Both the position numbers and the translations under genes were made by a program. From the NCBI RefSeq assembly GCF_000183135.1, contig NC_014734.1, positions 3,286,001-3,350,000 of the forward strand: DNA of 64,000 nucleotides. Reading direction: 5' to 3'. The notes under the pieces are model-generated. The model was given only the letters and a program-made list of their open reading frames with translations. It searched no databases and had not been told where the DNA came from. Positions 8,738 through 16,909 of the stretch are shown here, in pieces. Source of the stretch: Paludibacter propionicigenes WB4. GTDB lineage: Bacteria; Bacteroidota; Bacteroidia; Bacteroidales; Paludibacteraceae. Position 1 is the stretch's first letter, and every line of letters begins with the position of its first letter.

Positions 8738-8971
8738 TCATTCGTCAATGGCATTTTTGTAATCCTCCAGTATTTTGGTGGCTTCTTCCAGATCATTTTG
8801 TAAAACAACGATTCTCAGTCCATCATTAATTTCGCCAAACATAGGCAATAGCTCTACTGTATCTTCATTGTATATCGAACTTTCGATATTGTTTTCTCTC
8901 AGTAACTCCTGATCGAACATGGCGTCAACCATAGTTTCGTAATTTTTTAGTGTTACAAGTTTGTCTTCCAT
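8738..8971 (-). CDS. DUF2007-type small protein
   Basis: A 77-residue acidic protein. It has the DUF2007 pattern: an N-terminal strand (LVTLKNYETMVDA), a helix with LLRENNIESSIYNED, and a C-terminal IVVLQNDLEEATKILEDY. Family members are described as putative signal-transducing proteins with a ferredoxin-like fold, but no molecular function is established. The gene has its own -7 box at 9026-9033 and is convergent with folK, so it appears independently transcribed. Confidence 0.75.
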   Translation of the reverse strand: MEDKLVTLKNYETMVDAMFDQELLRENNIESSIYNEDTVELLPMFGEINDGLRIVVLQNDLEEATKILEDYKNAIDE

Positions 8972-9025
8972 AGGGCTTCTTTTTAAAAGGTTTACAGAGT
9001 AGTTTGTGTTGTGTTTTTCTGCTTA

Positions 9026-9033
9026 CAAAGATA
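9026..9033 (-). promoter_or_regulatory. Candidate -7 box for the DUF2007 gene
   Basis: TATCTTTG on the minus strand, 54 bp upstream of the ATG at 8971. Confidence 0.5.
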
Positions 9034-9166
9034 ACATTTCTAACTATGCTTTGTTCTGATTTCAGGAGACTTTTCGGAAAATAATTATTCATCTCTCTTA
9101 TGGATTATTATTGGAAGTTGTCGGTCAGACAGGGTGATTTTATAAGAGAAAGTGGATATTTTTTCT

Positions 9167-9174
9167 TACTTTTG
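9167..9174 (+). promoter_or_regulatory. Candidate -7 box for the DUF5063/exonuclease operon
   Basis: TACTTTTG, 28 bp before the ATG at 9203; matches the Bacteroidetes -7 consensus. Confidence 0.6.
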
Positions 9175-9202
9175 CAACTGTTTATTAAATAATTTCATTT
9201 CA

Positions 9203-9835
9203 ATGGATTTAGACCAATTACCAGATCATGTGGTTTACAGCAAAAGCGTTATTGAATTTGTAACTGTAGCTGCCGAAACCTGTTTGTTTCTGGAACATGC
9301 AGCCGAATTCTCACAAACGGATTTCATTCAAAAAGCGGTTAAAATATTACCGCTTCTATACCTCAATGCATCATTGGTGGAGGCTCCGGCTCCGGTTTTT
9401 GATGATCCTACAGAGAAATTTGTTTCCGAAGAGGATTATTTGTTTGTTCGTGAGCAAATTGAGCAATTGCTTGGGGCGGATGACTCATACCTTGAGGTTT
9501 TCCATCCGGATATGGCTATAAGCGATACGCCTATTGCCGCTTTTATTTCTGAAAATCTGGCGGACATATACCAGGAACTAAAAGACTTTGCAGCCAGTTA
9601 TCAATTGGCCGATGTGGATATTATGAACGATGCGCTGGTGGCTTGTATCGAAGCTTTTGGCGAGCATTGGGGGCAGAAACTGTTGAATGCGCTTCGGGCT
9701 TTGCATGCACTTCGTTACAGCGATGGTTTTGGACTGGATGATGAAGATGTTTCTACCGCGAAACAAGCTCTAGACCGGAATTCTTTCCTGAATTTTCAAC
9801 ATGACGACGACGAGGAGTTGACAAATTTATTGTAA
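9203..9835 (+). CDS. DUF5063 domain protein
   Basis: About 210 residues starting MDLDQLPDHVVYSK. The ATG at 9203 is chosen because the open frame further upstream begins inside the promoter. The protein is acidic and predicted helical, ends in an Asp/Glu-rich tail (HDDDEELTNLL), and has no signal peptide or membrane segment. It resembles the DUF5063 proteins that Bacteroidetes carry beside a 3'-5' exonuclease, and here the exonuclease gene starts 4 bp after its stop. A role as partner or regulator of the exonuclease is inferred from this conserved pairing only. Confidence 0.7.
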   Translation: MDLDQLPDHVVYSKSVIEFVTVAAETCLFLEHAAEFSQTDFIQKAVKILPLLYLNASLVEAPAPVFDDPTEKFVSEEDYLFVREQIEQLLGADDSYLEVFHPDMAISDTPIAAFISENLADIYQELKDFAASYQLADVDIMNDALVACIEAFGEHWGQKLLNALRALHALRYSDGFGLDDEDVSTAKQALDRNSFLNFQHDDDEELTNLL

Positions 9836-9839
9836 TTAA

Positions 9840-10541
9840 ATGTCTATGTTTAGAACCAAAATAACTAAAGATGAGGTAAATCTGATGCCGGTTGTTCTTT
9901 TTGAAGGAAAGATAACACTGGTCGATGATTTGTCGAAAATACAGCCGGCCATTGCAGAGCTTCGAAAGAGCAAGGTTGTCGGGATTGATACGGAGACAAA
10001 ACCATCATTTACGCGCGGAACATATCATAAGGTTTCGTTGGTTCAGATTTCGACATTGGATCATTGCTTCCTCTTCAGATTAAATAAAATAGACTTTCCG
10101 GCTGCTTTGGCCGAATTTCTGTCCGATGAAAATATAAAGAAAATCGGACTTTCGCTTAGAGATGATTTAAATGGACTGAATAAGCATCACGCTTTCAAAC
10201 CTGCTAACTGCGTTGATATACAGACTATAGTGCAAAGCTATGGGATACTGGAGCTAGGCTTGCAGAAAATATACGCCATTCTCTTCGGAAAAAAAATATC
10301 TAAATCGCAGCGTCTGACAAATTGGGAGAATCCTGAATTGACAGAGCAGCAACAACGTTATGCTGCTACCGATGCCTGGGCCAGCCTACAAATATATTTA
10401 CAGTTGATGAGCGAGAAAAAACTGACAAAAAAACAGATCGATAAAATATTACAACAGCATGCGCTCGAACAGCGCGAACTCAGAGAACAACAAATGGCCA
10501 GCAGAGAAGCGGCTGCCAATCAAGAAGATACTTCGATTTAA
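9840..10541 (+). CDS. DEDDy-type 3'-5' exonuclease (RNase D-like)
   Basis: A 233-residue exonuclease domain protein. The DEDD motifs are visible: Exo I VVGIDTETKPSF (about 45-56), Exo II in IGLSLRDDLNGL (about 101-112), and Exo III YAATDAWASLQIY (about 178-190), whose Tyr places it in the DEDDy class. It lacks the HRDC domains of true RNase D and has a Gln-rich basic C-terminal tail. It probably trims nucleic acid 3' ends in the cytoplasm with two metal ions; whether the substrate is RNA or DNA cannot be told. It follows the DUF5063 gene with a 4-bp gap and precedes the methyltransferase. Confidence 0.88.
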   Translation: MSMFRTKITKDEVNLMPVVLFEGKITLVDDLSKIQPAIAELRKSKVVGIDTETKPSFTRGTYHKVSLVQISTLDHCFLFRLNKIDFPAALAEFLSDENIKKIGLSLRDDLNGLNKHHAFKPANCVDIQTIVQSYGILELGLQKIYAILFGKKISKSQRLTNWENPELTEQQQRYAATDAWASLQIYLQLMSEKKLTKKQIDKILQQHALEQRELREQQMASREAAANQEDTSI

Positions 10542-10560
10542 ATTAATTACCAACGAATCT

Positions 10561-10596
10561 GCTCGTGACTCGTAACAAAAAACTCGTAACTAAACA
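10561..10596 (+). repeat. Short direct repeats of ACTCGTAAC
   Basis: CTCGTGACTCGTAAC and ACTCGTAAC lie in the leader of the methyltransferase gene. The same word recurs at 28888-28917 before another gene. It looks like a small dispersed repeat typical of intergenic DNA in this genome. Confidence 0.5.
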
Positions 10597-10597
10597 C

Positions 10598-11785
10598 ATG
10601 ATTATCATACAACTCAAACCAAAGAAAGAAGAAAGTTTACAACGTTTTCATCCCTGGGTTTTTTCCGGGGCTATACATCGCATCGAGGGAAAGCCGACAG
10701 AAGGTGATTTGGTAGAAGTGCTGGATAGTAATCGTAACTTTCTGGCTATCGGTCATTATCAGATTGGCAGCATTGCAGTGAGGGTGGTATCATTTGATAA
10801 TGTTCCGGTTACAGACGATTTTTGGAGCAGAAAAATACAGTGGGCTTATGCTATGCGCAAATCGCTGGGTTTAGTAGCTCCGGGCAATAATAATACTTAC
10901 CGACTGGTGCATGGAGAGGGCGATTCATTGCCCGGATTGATTGTTGACGTATATGATGAAACTGCTGTGATGCAGGCGCATTCTATCGGTATGCACGAGA
11001 TTCGGGAAGTGTTGGCAAAAGCCATTGTGGCCAATGTGCCCGAAGTAAAGAATGTGTACTATAAATCGGAAACGACTTTGCCATTCAAGGCAGCTATTGA
11101 ACCGGAGGATGGATACCTGATAGGAGCCGAAACAGCTCAACTGACAGCCCTTGAAAACGGATTGAAGTTTCATGTGGACTGGCTGCGCGGTCAGAAAACA
11201 GGTTTCTTTGTTGACCAACGTGAAAATCGCTCGTTGCTTGAGCGTTATTCGGCGGGTAAATCGGTTCTGAATATGTTTTGCTATACGGGAGGATTCTCTG
11301 TGTATGCCTTGCGGGGCAATGCTAAATTGGTTCACTCTGTCGATAGCTCGGCAAAAGCCATTGATCTGACGGATAAAAATGTTGAAGCTAACTATCCTAA
11401 CGATCCGCGACACGCATCCTTTGCCGAAGATGCCTTTAAGTACCTGAATAACCTTCATACACTCGATCAGAAATACGACTTAATAATTCTTGATCCGCCG
11501 GCTTTTGCGAAGCATAGGGAAGCTCTACGCAATGCTTTGAAAGGTTATAAACGCCTAAATGCAAAAGCTTTTGAGCAAATTAAACCGGGTGGAATTCTGT
11601 TTACTTTTTCGTGTTCGCAGGTGGTTTCAAAAGAACAGTTCCGGCTTGCCGTGTTCAGTGCAGCAGCCGAAAGTAAACGCAATGTACGGATTTTACACCA
11701 GCTATCTCAGCCTGCCGATCATCCAATCAATATCTATCATCCTGAAGGAGAATATCTGAAAGGTTTGGTGCTTTGGGTAGAGTAA
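10598..11785 (+). CDS. Class I SAM-dependent rRNA methyltransferase, RlmI family
   Basis: About 395 residues from the ATG at 10598. An upstream GTG in the same frame lies inside the ACTCGTAAC repeat and is not favoured. An N-terminal PUA-like RNA-binding domain (FHPWVFSGAIHRIEG, about 15-85) is followed by the Rossmann methyltransferase: VLNMFCYTGGFSVYAL with the SAM-binding glycine loop, HSVDSSAKAID, and the catalytic LIILDPPAFAKHR motif. The RlmI family methylates C5 of a cytosine in 23S rRNA (C1962 in E. coli). Assignment to that exact site is by family only. Confidence 0.9.
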   Translation: MIIIQLKPKKEESLQRFHPWVFSGAIHRIEGKPTEGDLVEVLDSNRNFLAIGHYQIGSIAVRVVSFDNVPVTDDFWSRKIQWAYAMRKSLGLVAPGNNNTYRLVHGEGDSLPGLIVDVYDETAVMQAHSIGMHEIREVLAKAIVANVPEVKNVYYKSETTLPFKAAIEPEDGYLIGAETAQLTALENGLKFHVDWLRGQKTGFFVDQRENRSLLERYSAGKSVLNMFCYTGGFSVYALRGNAKLVHSVDSSAKAIDLTDKNVEANYPNDPRHASFAEDAFKYLNNLHTLDQKYDLIILDPPAFAKHREALRNALKGYKRLNAKAFEQIKPGGILFTFSCSQVVSKEQFRLAVFSAAAESKRNVRILHQLSQPADHPINIYHPEGEYLKGLVLWVE

Positions 11786-11851
11786 AATATACGTTATTTC
11801 CAGTTTATTGCCTTTGATTGCTATTTTTTTTGATAAATTTTTGCGGAAAAA

Positions 11852-11882
11852 TTTGTATTTTTGAATACTATCGCTATATTTG
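11852..11882 (+). promoter_or_regulatory. Complete Bacteroidetes promoter for the ECF sigma gene
   Basis: TTTG at 11852-11855 and TATATTTG at 11875-11882, separated by 19 bp, match the -33/-7 consensus of the Bacteroidetes primary sigma factor. The leader to the ATG at 11962 is about 75 bp. Confidence 0.75.
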
Positions 11883-11961
11883 CAGTCTAAACATATCTAT
11901 TAACCCCTAAAAATTATACGCCTATTGCCGACAATTACTTTTAAACTATAAAAAAGAAGTA

Positions 11962-12555
11962 ATGAAAAATCTGAATCAACTAACCGATGATGAATTGGTT
12001 AAATTGTATGAGATTGGTAATAATCAGGCGTTTGAAATTTTATTGTTGCGGTATAAATCAAAAGTGTACACCTACATTTATTTGATAGTTCGCAATCGGG
12101 AACTCACCGAAGATATTTTTCAAGACACTTTTATTAAAGCTATTGCTACCATTCAACAGGGTCGTTATATCGAGTCAGGAAAGTTTCTGGCTTGGGTAAA
12201 TCGTATCGCTCATAACCTGATTATCGACCATTTCCGTCGCGAAAAGAATGAAAATACATTTTCTGCCGATGCGGTAGATTATGATATTGTGAATAATTCT
12301 ACGATGATAGAAAAAAGTGTAGAAGATACCATGTCGAATGAGCAGGTGTTGGCTGATGTTGTTCATCTCATCGACTTGCTGCCACATTCACAGCAAAAGG
12401 TAATTCGTATGCGTTTTTTCGAAGATCTGAGTTTCAAGGAAATAGCTGAAAGGACCGATGTGAGTATTAATACTGCTCTGGGTCGTATGCGCTACGCTCT
12501 GCTCAATATGCGAAGAATTGCTGCCGAAAATGATGTTTATCTTGAAATAAAATAA
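11962..12555 (+). CDS. ECF-type RNA polymerase sigma factor
   Basis: A 197-residue sigma-70 family protein with region 2 (about 25-95; FQDTFIKAIATI and the -10 recognition helix ending FLAWVNRIAHNLIIDHFRR) and region 4 (about 135-190; SQQKVIRMRFFEDLSFKEIAERTDVSINTALGRMRYAL, a helix-turn-helix). There is no region 1 or 3. No anti-sigma gene is adjacent; the next gene encodes a 64-residue basic protein. With a strong housekeeping promoter and no visible anti-sigma partner it may be controlled by level rather than by sequestration (inference). Confidence 0.93.
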   Translation: MKNLNQLTDDELVKLYEIGNNQAFEILLLRYKSKVYTYIYLIVRNRELTEDIFQDTFIKAIATIQQGRYIESGKFLAWVNRIAHNLIIDHFRREKNENTFSADAVDYDIVNNSTMIEKSVEDTMSNEQVLADVVHLIDLLPHSQQKVIRMRFFEDLSFKEIAERTDVSINTALGRMRYALLNMRRIAAENDVYLEIK

Positions 12556-12696
12556 TTATTTAGCTAATTGTTTTTAAATCAACGGTGTAGTCGTTGTTGC
12601 GGATGATTGTGTGCGTGATTGATTGAAAAAAAGAAAAAATATTTATTCAAATATATACTATTTTGAATCGGGCTGCGTTTTAGATATATTACTAAA

Positions 12697-12891
12697 ATGT
12701 ATAAAAGGCCTATGATAAAAATTTCTACTCAATCAAAAAAAACTGATAAAAATTCAGGTAAAAAAAAGTTTGAAAATCGTCAACAATTGCAGCCAAGCTC
12801 TGCAACACTACAAAATATTCTGCAATTCGCTTCTTCTTACAGAGTTCAGCAGATAACAGAAAATCAGTCAGTTGAATGGTATTTGAATTAA
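12697..12891 (+). CDS. Conserved small basic protein downstream of the ECF sigma gene
   Basis: 64 residues. A lysine-rich N-terminal half (KISTQSKKTDKNSGKKKFE) is followed by a structured-looking half (LQNILQFASSYRVQQITENQ) ending VEWYLN. There is no signal peptide. A similar small ORF with the QPS..T..NIL.FA pattern near the C-terminus is a familiar hypothetical protein of Bacteroidales, from memory. A strong terminator follows 5 bp after the stop, supporting a real gene. Function unknown. Confidence 0.7.
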   Translation: MYKRPMIKISTQSKKTDKNSGKKKFENRQQLQPSSATLQNILQFASSYRVQQITENQSVEWYLN

Positions 12892-12895
12892 AAAA

Positions 12896-12927
12896 AAGGC
12901 TTCCAATTTTTTGGAAGTCTTTTTTTT
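12896..12927 (+). terminator. Rho-independent terminator after the small basic protein gene
   Basis: Stem GGCTTCCAA/TTGGAAGTC with a short T loop, followed by eight T. It separates the sigma-factor unit from rpe. Confidence 0.88.
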
Positions 12928-12929
12928 AG

Positions 12930-12937
12930 TATATTTG
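12930..12937 (+). promoter_or_regulatory. Candidate -7 box for rpe
   Basis: TATATTTG directly after the terminator T-run, 49 bp before the rpe ATG. Confidence 0.6.
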
Positions 12938-12986
12938 CACAATAAAGAAACCTCTTTGTTTCTTAGACGAAAACCACTCAACTCTC

Positions 12987-13637
12987 ATGACTAAAATAAT
13001 TTCTCCATCCATTTTGGCTGCTGATTTTGGCAATTTGCAAGCTGCTTGCGAAATGATTAACGGCAGCGAAGCTCAATGGTTGCATATAGATATAATGGAT
13101 GGAAGTTTTGTTCCTAATATTTCTTTTGGCTTTCCGGTGTTGGAGGCTGTGAAGAAACACAGTACCAAACCTCTTGATGTGCATTTAATGATTGTGAATC
13201 CGGAGAAATATATCTCACGTTTTGCAAAAGCAGGTGCTGATATACTCACTTTTCACTACGAAACCGTCGAAAATCCATTGTCGGTGATAGAGCTGATCAG
13301 AGCGGAAGGTATCAAGGTTGGTATCACCATCAATCCGGATGTACCTGTCAGCGTACTCGAACCATTTGTTGATAAAGTAGATTTAGTGCTTTTGATGACC
13401 GTTTTTGCAGGTTATGGAGGTCAGAAATTTATGGATAACAGTTATGACCGAATAGCTGAATTGAAAGAAATTATCGAGCGCAAGAAAGCTCATTGTCTGA
13501 TAGAAGTAGACGGTGGTGTAAATGAAGATAATGCTTCTATACTTTTCGAAAGTGGTGTAAATGTGCTGGTTGCCGGTAGTGCGGTTTTTGGTGCCCCTGA
13601 TCCCCTGAAGACAATACATAATATGCTGAATACTTAG
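12987..13637 (+). CDS. rpe: Ribulose-phosphate 3-epimerase
   Basis: A 216-residue TIM-barrel enzyme interconverting ribulose-5-phosphate and xylulose-5-phosphate in the pentose phosphate pathway. Hallmarks: ISPSILAADFGNL at the N-terminus, LHIDIMDGSFVPNISFG (metal His and catalytic Asp), DVHLMI, MTVFAGYGGQKF, EVDGGVNEDNA (second catalytic Asp) and VAGSAVFGA (phosphate site). Family members usually read MSVNPGFGGQ where this one has MTVFAGYGGQ. comEC begins 3 bp after the stop, so the two are probably co-transcribed. It would also serve the arabinose pathway at 38-47 kb. Confidence 0.96.
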   Translation: MTKIISPSILAADFGNLQAACEMINGSEAQWLHIDIMDGSFVPNISFGFPVLEAVKKHSTKPLDVHLMIVNPEKYISRFAKAGADILTFHYETVENPLSVIELIRAEGIKVGITINPDVPVSVLEPFVDKVDLVLLMTVFAGYGGQKFMDNSYDRIAELKEIIERKKAHCLIEVDGGVNEDNASILFESGVNVLVAGSAVFGAPDPLKTIHNMLNT

Positions 13638-13640
13638 CCT

Positions 13641-15698
13641 ATGAACTTTCTGCAACGAACTCCTTTTTTCAGATTGTTGCTACCCTTTATTCTTGGTATT
13701 ATTTTATACCAGTTTGTGGAGTTAGCTCAATGGAGTTTGTATGCTATGTTCGTTTTGTCGGCTTTGCTTATTCTGATATCCTTTGTTATTCGTATTCCCA
13801 AACAACAATTTCAATTCCGTTGGCTTTTCGGCTGCGGAATTTTTTTATTGATGCTGTCGATGGCTTATGCCTTAAGTGGCATACGTGAGAAGAGTACTGC
13901 CTTTGACCATCTCCACCAAAAGGGTGTTTACCGCGTAGAACTTATCTCGGCGCCCATCGAAAAGGCTAAATCCTATCTTTGCAAGGTAGAAGTTCTTCAG
14001 TATTTAGATAAAGACTGGAAGCCCGCTCAGGGTCAGGCTATTCTTTATTTGCAAAAAGATGATGCAGCCTCCAGATTGCTATTCGGTGATCGTTTGCTGG
14101 TGGGAGCTGAGTTTACAGAGCCGGAAAAGGCATTAAATCCCGATGGGTTTGATTATGCAGCTTATCTGAAGCGCCAGGGGGTAGGAGCGACGTGCTATAT
14201 TCCGTCCGGAACCTGGCAGATGACCGATAGAAGTACTGATTTCTCTGTCAGGAGAGAGGCGGATAAATGTAGAAATTACTTGCTGGATGTGTATAGAAAA
14301 TTCAATATTCAGGGAGATGAGTTTGCAGTGCTTGCTGCTTTGACGCTTGGCTATACCGATGATTTAAATCCGGATTTGAGAGCCAGTTATAGTGCTACCG
14401 GAGCAATGCATATTCTTTCGGTGAGTGGTATGCATGTGGGTGTGGTGTACATTATTATTGCTTTTTTGCTTGGTTTTCTGGATAAATCGCAGCGAAAAAA
14501 AGTGTTGAAAGCCATTCTTATTATTCTGTTTTTGTGGATTTATGCTTTTCTCTCCGGCTTATCGGCGGCGGTTATCAGAGCTGCACTCATGTTCTCCTTT
14601 GTGGCCTTAGCAAATTGCACCGGGCGTAAATCGCAGATTTACAACACAATTTTTATGTCGATGTTCCTCATGCTGCTGTATAACCCTTTCTTCCTGTACG
14701 ATGTTGGTTTTCAGTTGAGTTATGCTGCGGTGTTGAGCATCATTTTCTTTCAACCGATTGTCGATAAACTATACCAGCCTACGAATAAAATTACCCGCAT
14801 GGTGTGGGAGATTTTTTCAGTATCGATAGCAGCTCAGCTTGGAACTACACCATTTACGCTGTATTATTTTCAACAATTTCCCTCTTATTTTTTATTGACT
14901 AACTTTATTGCTATTCCCCTTTCCAGTTTGGTTATTTATTTGGCAATATTTCTTTTTATGGTGTCTTCCATTGCGTATCTGTCAGATTTTGTGGGGTTGT
15001 TGTTGAAGTGGTCCCTGTGGTTACTCAATCATTTTATTGTATGGATTGAAAATTTGCCTTACTCGGTATGGCATATTTCACTGGATGTAAGGCAAACAAT
15101 TGTATTGTTTCTGGCTATTTTCTGCTTTTCAGGCTATTATCTCAATAGAAAATTTACTCCATTGGTAGTCGGTCTGACTGCTTTGTTGGTTGCGTGTGTA
15201 TTCAATTTGGAGACAAATTATCATACGCTAACATCCAAACGATTGATAGTATATGCAGGACAAAAAGGAACTCATGTAAGCTTCATAAATCGTGACAAAA
15301 ATTATGTGTATTCTGCTGATACTGTTGAGGTAGAACGAATTGCAAAAACTTTCTGGCAAAATCAAAAGTTGAAGAAACCTTGTTATATAAAGAAAGAGAA
15401 ATGGTTTGCCGATGGATTTGCATACTTTGAAGGCTCAAGGATTTTGATCCTAACAACAGATTTTCTGAAAAGAAAAACTACAATTGAGCCTATCAAACTC
15501 GATTATCTGATTATAGGTAATCACCTCAAACCCAAGATCGGGCAAATTCTGGAATGCATTCAATCCCGAAAAATTATAGTGGATAAAAGCATTTCAAAAT
15601 GGTATACTGAAGATATTAAACATGCCTGCTCAGCCCGACGTATCGGATTTTACTCGGTACGAGAGCAAGGTGCTTATGTGCTGGATATTAAAGATTAA
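13641..15698 (+). CDS. ComEC/Rec2-family competence membrane protein
   Basis: A 685-residue polytopic membrane protein. N-terminal hydrophobic segments (about 10-75) lead into a DUF4131-like extracytoplasmic domain (about 85-190). The Competence domain with many membrane helices follows (about 235-530), starting at the motif GAMHILSVSGMHVGVVY. The last 120 residues form a soluble tail, too short for a full metallo-beta-lactamase-like nuclease domain. ComEC forms the inner-membrane channel for single-stranded DNA in natural transformation, and most Bacteroidetes encode one. It overlaps no neighbour and follows rpe by 3 bp. Confidence 0.9.
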   Translation: MNFLQRTPFFRLLLPFILGIILYQFVELAQWSLYAMFVLSALLILISFVIRIPKQQFQFRWLFGCGIFLLMLSMAYALSGIREKSTAFDHLHQKGVYRVELISAPIEKAKSYLCKVEVLQYLDKDWKPAQGQAILYLQKDDAASRLLFGDRLLVGAEFTEPEKALNPDGFDYAAYLKRQGVGATCYIPSGTWQMTDRSTDFSVRREADKCRNYLLDVYRKFNIQGDEFAVLAALTLGYTDDLNPDLRASYSATGAMHILSVSGMHVGVVYIIIAFLLGFLDKSQRKKVLKAILIILFLWIYAFLSGLSAAVIRAALMFSFVALANCTGRKSQIYNTIFMSMFLMLLYNPFFLYDVGFQLSYAAVLSIIFFQPIVDKLYQPTNKITRMVWEIFSVSIAAQLGTTPFTLYYFQQFPSYFLLTNFIAIPLSSLVIYLAIFLFMVSSIAYLSDFVGLLLKWSLWLLNHFIVWIENLPYSVWHISLDVRQTIVLFLAIFCFSGYYLNRKFTPLVVGLTALLVACVFNLETNYHTLTSKRLIVYAGQKGTHVSFINRDKNYVYSADTVEVERIAKTFWQNQKLKKPCYIKKEKWFADGFAYFEGSRILILTTDFLKRKTTIEPIKLDYLIIGNHLKPKIGQILECIQSRKIIVDKSISKWYTEDIKHACSARRIGFYSVREQGAYVLDIKD

Positions 15699-15740
15699 CT
15701 TTGACAGAATTGAAAAACTCTCAAAATCGTATTTTTTTGC

Positions 15741-15748
15741 TACTTTTG
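15741..15748 (+). promoter_or_regulatory. Candidate -7 box for the DHH phosphoesterase gene
   Basis: TACTTTTG, 22 bp before the ATG at 15771. Confidence 0.6.
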
Positions 15749-15770
15749 TAACCAATTTAAAACCTGATAA

Positions 15771-16796
15771 ATGATTTCTAAAATTATAGCAGAAGACCTG
15801 ATAACAAAGGCAAAGAAGGCCATTGATAGTGTTGATAAAATTGTGATTGTTGCTCATGTTGGTCCGGATGGCGATGCTATGGGTTCAACACTCGCTTTGT
15901 GGCATTATCTGATGACTATTGAAAAAGAGCCTGTTGTGATTGTGCCTACACCTTTCCCCAACTTCCTCTCGTGGATGCCCGGATCGGAATGTGTGCTTGA
16001 TTACGAAAATAACAAAGAACAATCGGATAAACTGATAGCTGAAGCAGAATTGATTTTTGCGTTGGATTTCAATCAGGCAAGTCGTATGGCTAAAATGGCT
16101 GATGTTATTGTTAATGCCTCTGCACCCAAAATACTGGTCGATCACCATTTACATCCTGATAATTTTGCAAATATCACCATTTCCTATCCGGAAATATCTT
16201 CTACCAGTGAATTGATTTTCAGATTAATCTGTCGCTTGGGTGATTTTTCGATGATTAATCTGGCTTGTGCTGAATGTATTTATACAGGGATGATGACCGA
16301 TACGGGTGCATTTACGTATAATTCCAATGGTCAGGAAATTTATATAATTATTGCTGAACTAATTAAGATCGGAGTAGATAAGGATGCTATCTATCGTAAA
16401 GTGTTTAATACTTACTCTGCTGATAGACTGCGTTTAATGGGACTCTGTCTGTATGAGAAGATGAAAATTTACCCTGAATATCGTGCGGCTTTGATTACGC
16501 TGAGCCAGCAGGAAATGAGTAAGTTTAATTATGTGAATGGTGATGCGGAAGGCTTTGTTAATATTCCTCTTTCAATAGCAGGAGTCGATTTCTCTGTTTT
16601 TATGCGTGAAGATACTGACAAGATTAAGATTTCGCTGCGGTCGCAAGGAACTTTCCCGGCCAACAAAGTGTCTGCCGATTTGTTTAATGGTGGCGGGCAC
16701 CTAAATGCAGCGGGTGGAGAAAGCTATCTCACTTTGACCGAAACGGTGAAGAAGTTTGAAGATGCCTTGCCTAATTATAAAGATTTTTTGGAATAG
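15771..16796 (+). CDS. DHH/DHHA1 phosphoesterase (NrnA-like nanoRNase/pAp phosphatase)
   Basis: A 341-residue cytoplasmic phosphoesterase. The DHH domain shows HVGPDGDAMGSTLAL (about 31-45), ALDFNQASRM and the name-giving VDHHLHPD (about 122-129), which bind two Mn ions. The DHHA1 domain has the substrate loop FNGGGHLNAAGGES near 305-318. NrnA-type enzymes degrade very short RNAs and 3'-phosphoadenosine 5'-phosphate; which activity dominates here is not visible. It has its own -7 box and precedes the threonine genes. Confidence 0.9.
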   Translation: MISKIIAEDLITKAKKAIDSVDKIVIVAHVGPDGDAMGSTLALWHYLMTIEKEPVVIVPTPFPNFLSWMPGSECVLDYENNKEQSDKLIAEAELIFALDFNQASRMAKMADVIVNASAPKILVDHHLHPDNFANITISYPEISSTSELIFRLICRLGDFSMINLACAECIYTGMMTDTGAFTYNSNGQEIYIIIAELIKIGVDKDAIYRKVFNTYSADRLRLMGLCLYEKMKIYPEYRAALITLSQQEMSKFNYVNGDAEGFVNIPLSIAGVDFSVFMREDTDKIKISLRSQGTFPANKVSADLFNGGGHLNAAGGESYLTLTETVKKFEDALPNYKDFLE

Positions 16797-16881
16797 ACCT
16801 CTAACCTCTAAAAGGGAATATGTTGGTCTGTTTTTGAAAATTTGCTTTAGCAGAAAAACAATAATAAAAAAAGTAACCTAA

Positions 16882-16902
16882 TTCCCCTTTAGGGGTTAGG
16901 GG
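16882..16902. repeat. Short dispersed repeat CCCCTTTAGGGG
   Basis: TTCCCCTTTAGGGG followed by TTAGGGG, directly before the proposed homoserine kinase. The related copy at 6022-6045 shares CCCCTTTAGGG. The core is a perfect small palindrome. Confidence 0.5.
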
Positions 16903-16909
16903 TAATAAT

